A model generated the notes under the pieces. It ran no database searches and was not told the origin of the DNA. It saw only the letters and a list, made by a program, of their open reading frames with translations. The translations under genes and the position numbers were made by a program. Shown one piece after another: positions 5,834 to 6,197 of a stretch of 6,197 nucleotides of DNA. The DNA comes from JBAZOJ01 sp041648755 (GTDB lineage: Bacteria > Planctomycetota > B143-G9). Numbering within the stretch: the first letter of the stretch is position 1; every line of letters starts with the position of its first letter. The DNA lies in assembly GCA_041648755.1 (NCBI GenBank), contig JBAZOJ010000217.1, positions 1-6,197 on the forward strand. The letters are read 5' to 3'.

Positions 5834-5869
5834 TCGCGTCTGTTAGCGTTCATTAGCGTTTATTCGCGG
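5834..5869. repeat. degenerate 10-bp-period repeat (TAGCGTTCAT type)
   Basis: Successive 10-bp units are TCGCGTCTGT (5834), TAGCGTTCAT (5844) and TAGCGTTTAT (5854), then a partial TCGCGG (5864-5869). The period is close to one DNA helical turn. Sequences of the type TTAGCGTT-CATTAGCG are, from general experience, common in intergenic regions of environmental bacteria; their role is unknown to me. Confidence 0.55.
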
Positions 5870-5921
5870 ACAGAATCTCCTTGGCTTTCTGGCTTCGCAA
5901 TCCTCATTCTTTCCGACCTTT

Positions 5922-6035
5922 GCGGCTTCGTCACCCTTCAAGGGAGTACTTCGCCTTCAAGCGAAAGCTGGGCTTGGGTACGCCTTCGCGTCTGCCGCCG
6001 CTGTTTGCAGCGATGGATGACCCTGTGGGTGAGAC
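5922..6035. repeat. 113-bp dispersed repeat, copy B
   Basis: This is the direct-orientation partner of the copy at 5528-5640, offset by about 394 bp and 114 bp long because of one extra T. All the short stems of copy A are kept; for example, in the CGCTG/CAGCG hairpin only the loop differs (TATG in A, TTTG in B). The sequences flanking the two copies are different, so the repeat boundaries are fairly sharp. Confidence 0.9.
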
Positions 6036-6117
6036 GGCTGTTTTCGGTCTCCTTGGCTTCGCAATCAGAGGCTTCTCGACTTGGCGACCTTGGCGGCTGC
6101 TATGTAGTCGTTTGTCA

Positions 6118-6146
6118 AGTATGCCTCGAAACAGGGATGTGGTCAA
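6118..6146 (-). promoter_or_regulatory. promoter-like pair directed into the repeat region
   Basis: On the minus strand TTGACC (6146-6141) is followed by an ideal 17-bp spacer and CATACT (6123-6118; 4 of 6 consensus bases). It would drive leftward transcription across repeat copy B and, without a terminator, towards the lipoprotein gene about 700 bp away. A second TTGACA lies at 6117-6112 on the same strand but has no good -10. The prediction rests on sequence match only. Confidence 0.4.
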
Positions 6147-6197
6147 GCTCGTAGATCCGCGCATTCTGCTATTCGATCTTGCCCCGTTGCCGGGAGC

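Larger units (their letters stand above)
5397..6197. other. gene-free repeat-rich region
   Basis: No frame here looks like a real gene. The open frames on both strands run across the repeated elements and have low-complexity serine- or arginine-rich translations. The region holds two copies of a ~113-bp element, a 28-bp tandem duplication, a 10-bp-period repeat, several perfect short hairpins and one minus-strand promoter-like pair. A further short palindrome, GCTTGC-CT-GCAAGC, lies at 5443-5456. TGGCTTCGCAATC occurs twice (5890-5902 and 6054-6066). Segments such as tttcgtggta (5754-5763) resemble decayed dispersed intergenic repeats seen in many environmental genomes, which is an impression only. 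Confidence 0.65.

Noticed and set aside
4746..5846. Long plus-strand open frame antisense to the lipoprotein gene
   Set aside because: It arises from the high GC content opposite a gene with a clear signal peptide and lipobox, and its product is arginine/proline-rich low-complexity sequence.
5931..6164. Minus-strand open frame of 77 codons through repeat copy B
   Set aside because: It lacks a ribosome binding site, its codons lie over its own predicted promoter, and its sequence is that of the repeat. It is probably spurious.
6143..6197. C-terminus of a gene entering from the right edge on the minus strand
   Set aside because: Two frames end plausibly (TGA at 6145-6143 or TAG at 6171-6169), but with at most 17 residues visible nothing separates a real gene end from chance.

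Overview
The window is a bacterial chromosomal segment with loosely packed genes. It holds four complete protein-coding genes, the first codons of a fifth at the left edge, and two long gene-free stretches full of short repeats. A lipoprotein signal, a Sec signal peptide and sigma70-like promoters point to a diderm-type bacterium. I see no marker gene that fixes the phylum. The mix of exported hypothetical proteins and repeat-rich intergenic DNA would suit an under-cultured environmental lineage, but that is only an impression.

Layout from left to right. At 1-93 (minus strand) is the N-terminus of an unidentified basic protein with its own promoter. At 94-587 is gene-free DNA with a REP-like fragment, a hairpin and a heptamer tandem repeat. 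At 588-1724 (plus) is a secreted, possibly propeller-like hypothetical protein. At 1725-1952 is a convergent intergenic spacer with a perfect 13-bp-arm palindrome. At 1953-3098 (minus) is a Fic-family protein AMPylase-type enzyme. At 3203-3670 (minus) is a small TPR-like helical protein. At 3750-5396 (minus) is a large hypothetical lipoprotein. At 5397-6197 is a gene-free, repeat-rich region with two 95 %-identical copies of a ~113-bp element and other tandem repeats.

The best-supported function is the Fic protein. It has the full catalytic motif, a class II inhibitory-helix motif upstream of it, and a C-terminal winged helix. The most interesting non-coding signal lies around this gene. A 22-bp dyad (ATACATYAG, four bases, then its inverse) occurs once over the fic start codon and once about 90 bp beyond its stop. 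Extra half-sites are present on both sides, one of them over the predicted -10 box. In RNA the start-codon dyad would fold into an 11-bp hairpin that buries the start codon and part of the ribosome binding site. This suggests tight control, perhaps by the Fic protein's own winged helix.

The three complete minus-strand genes run in the same direction. The fic gene has its own promoter, and nothing shows that the TPR-like and lipoprotein genes act with it. The two exported proteins have no recognisable catalytic motif and I assign them no function.
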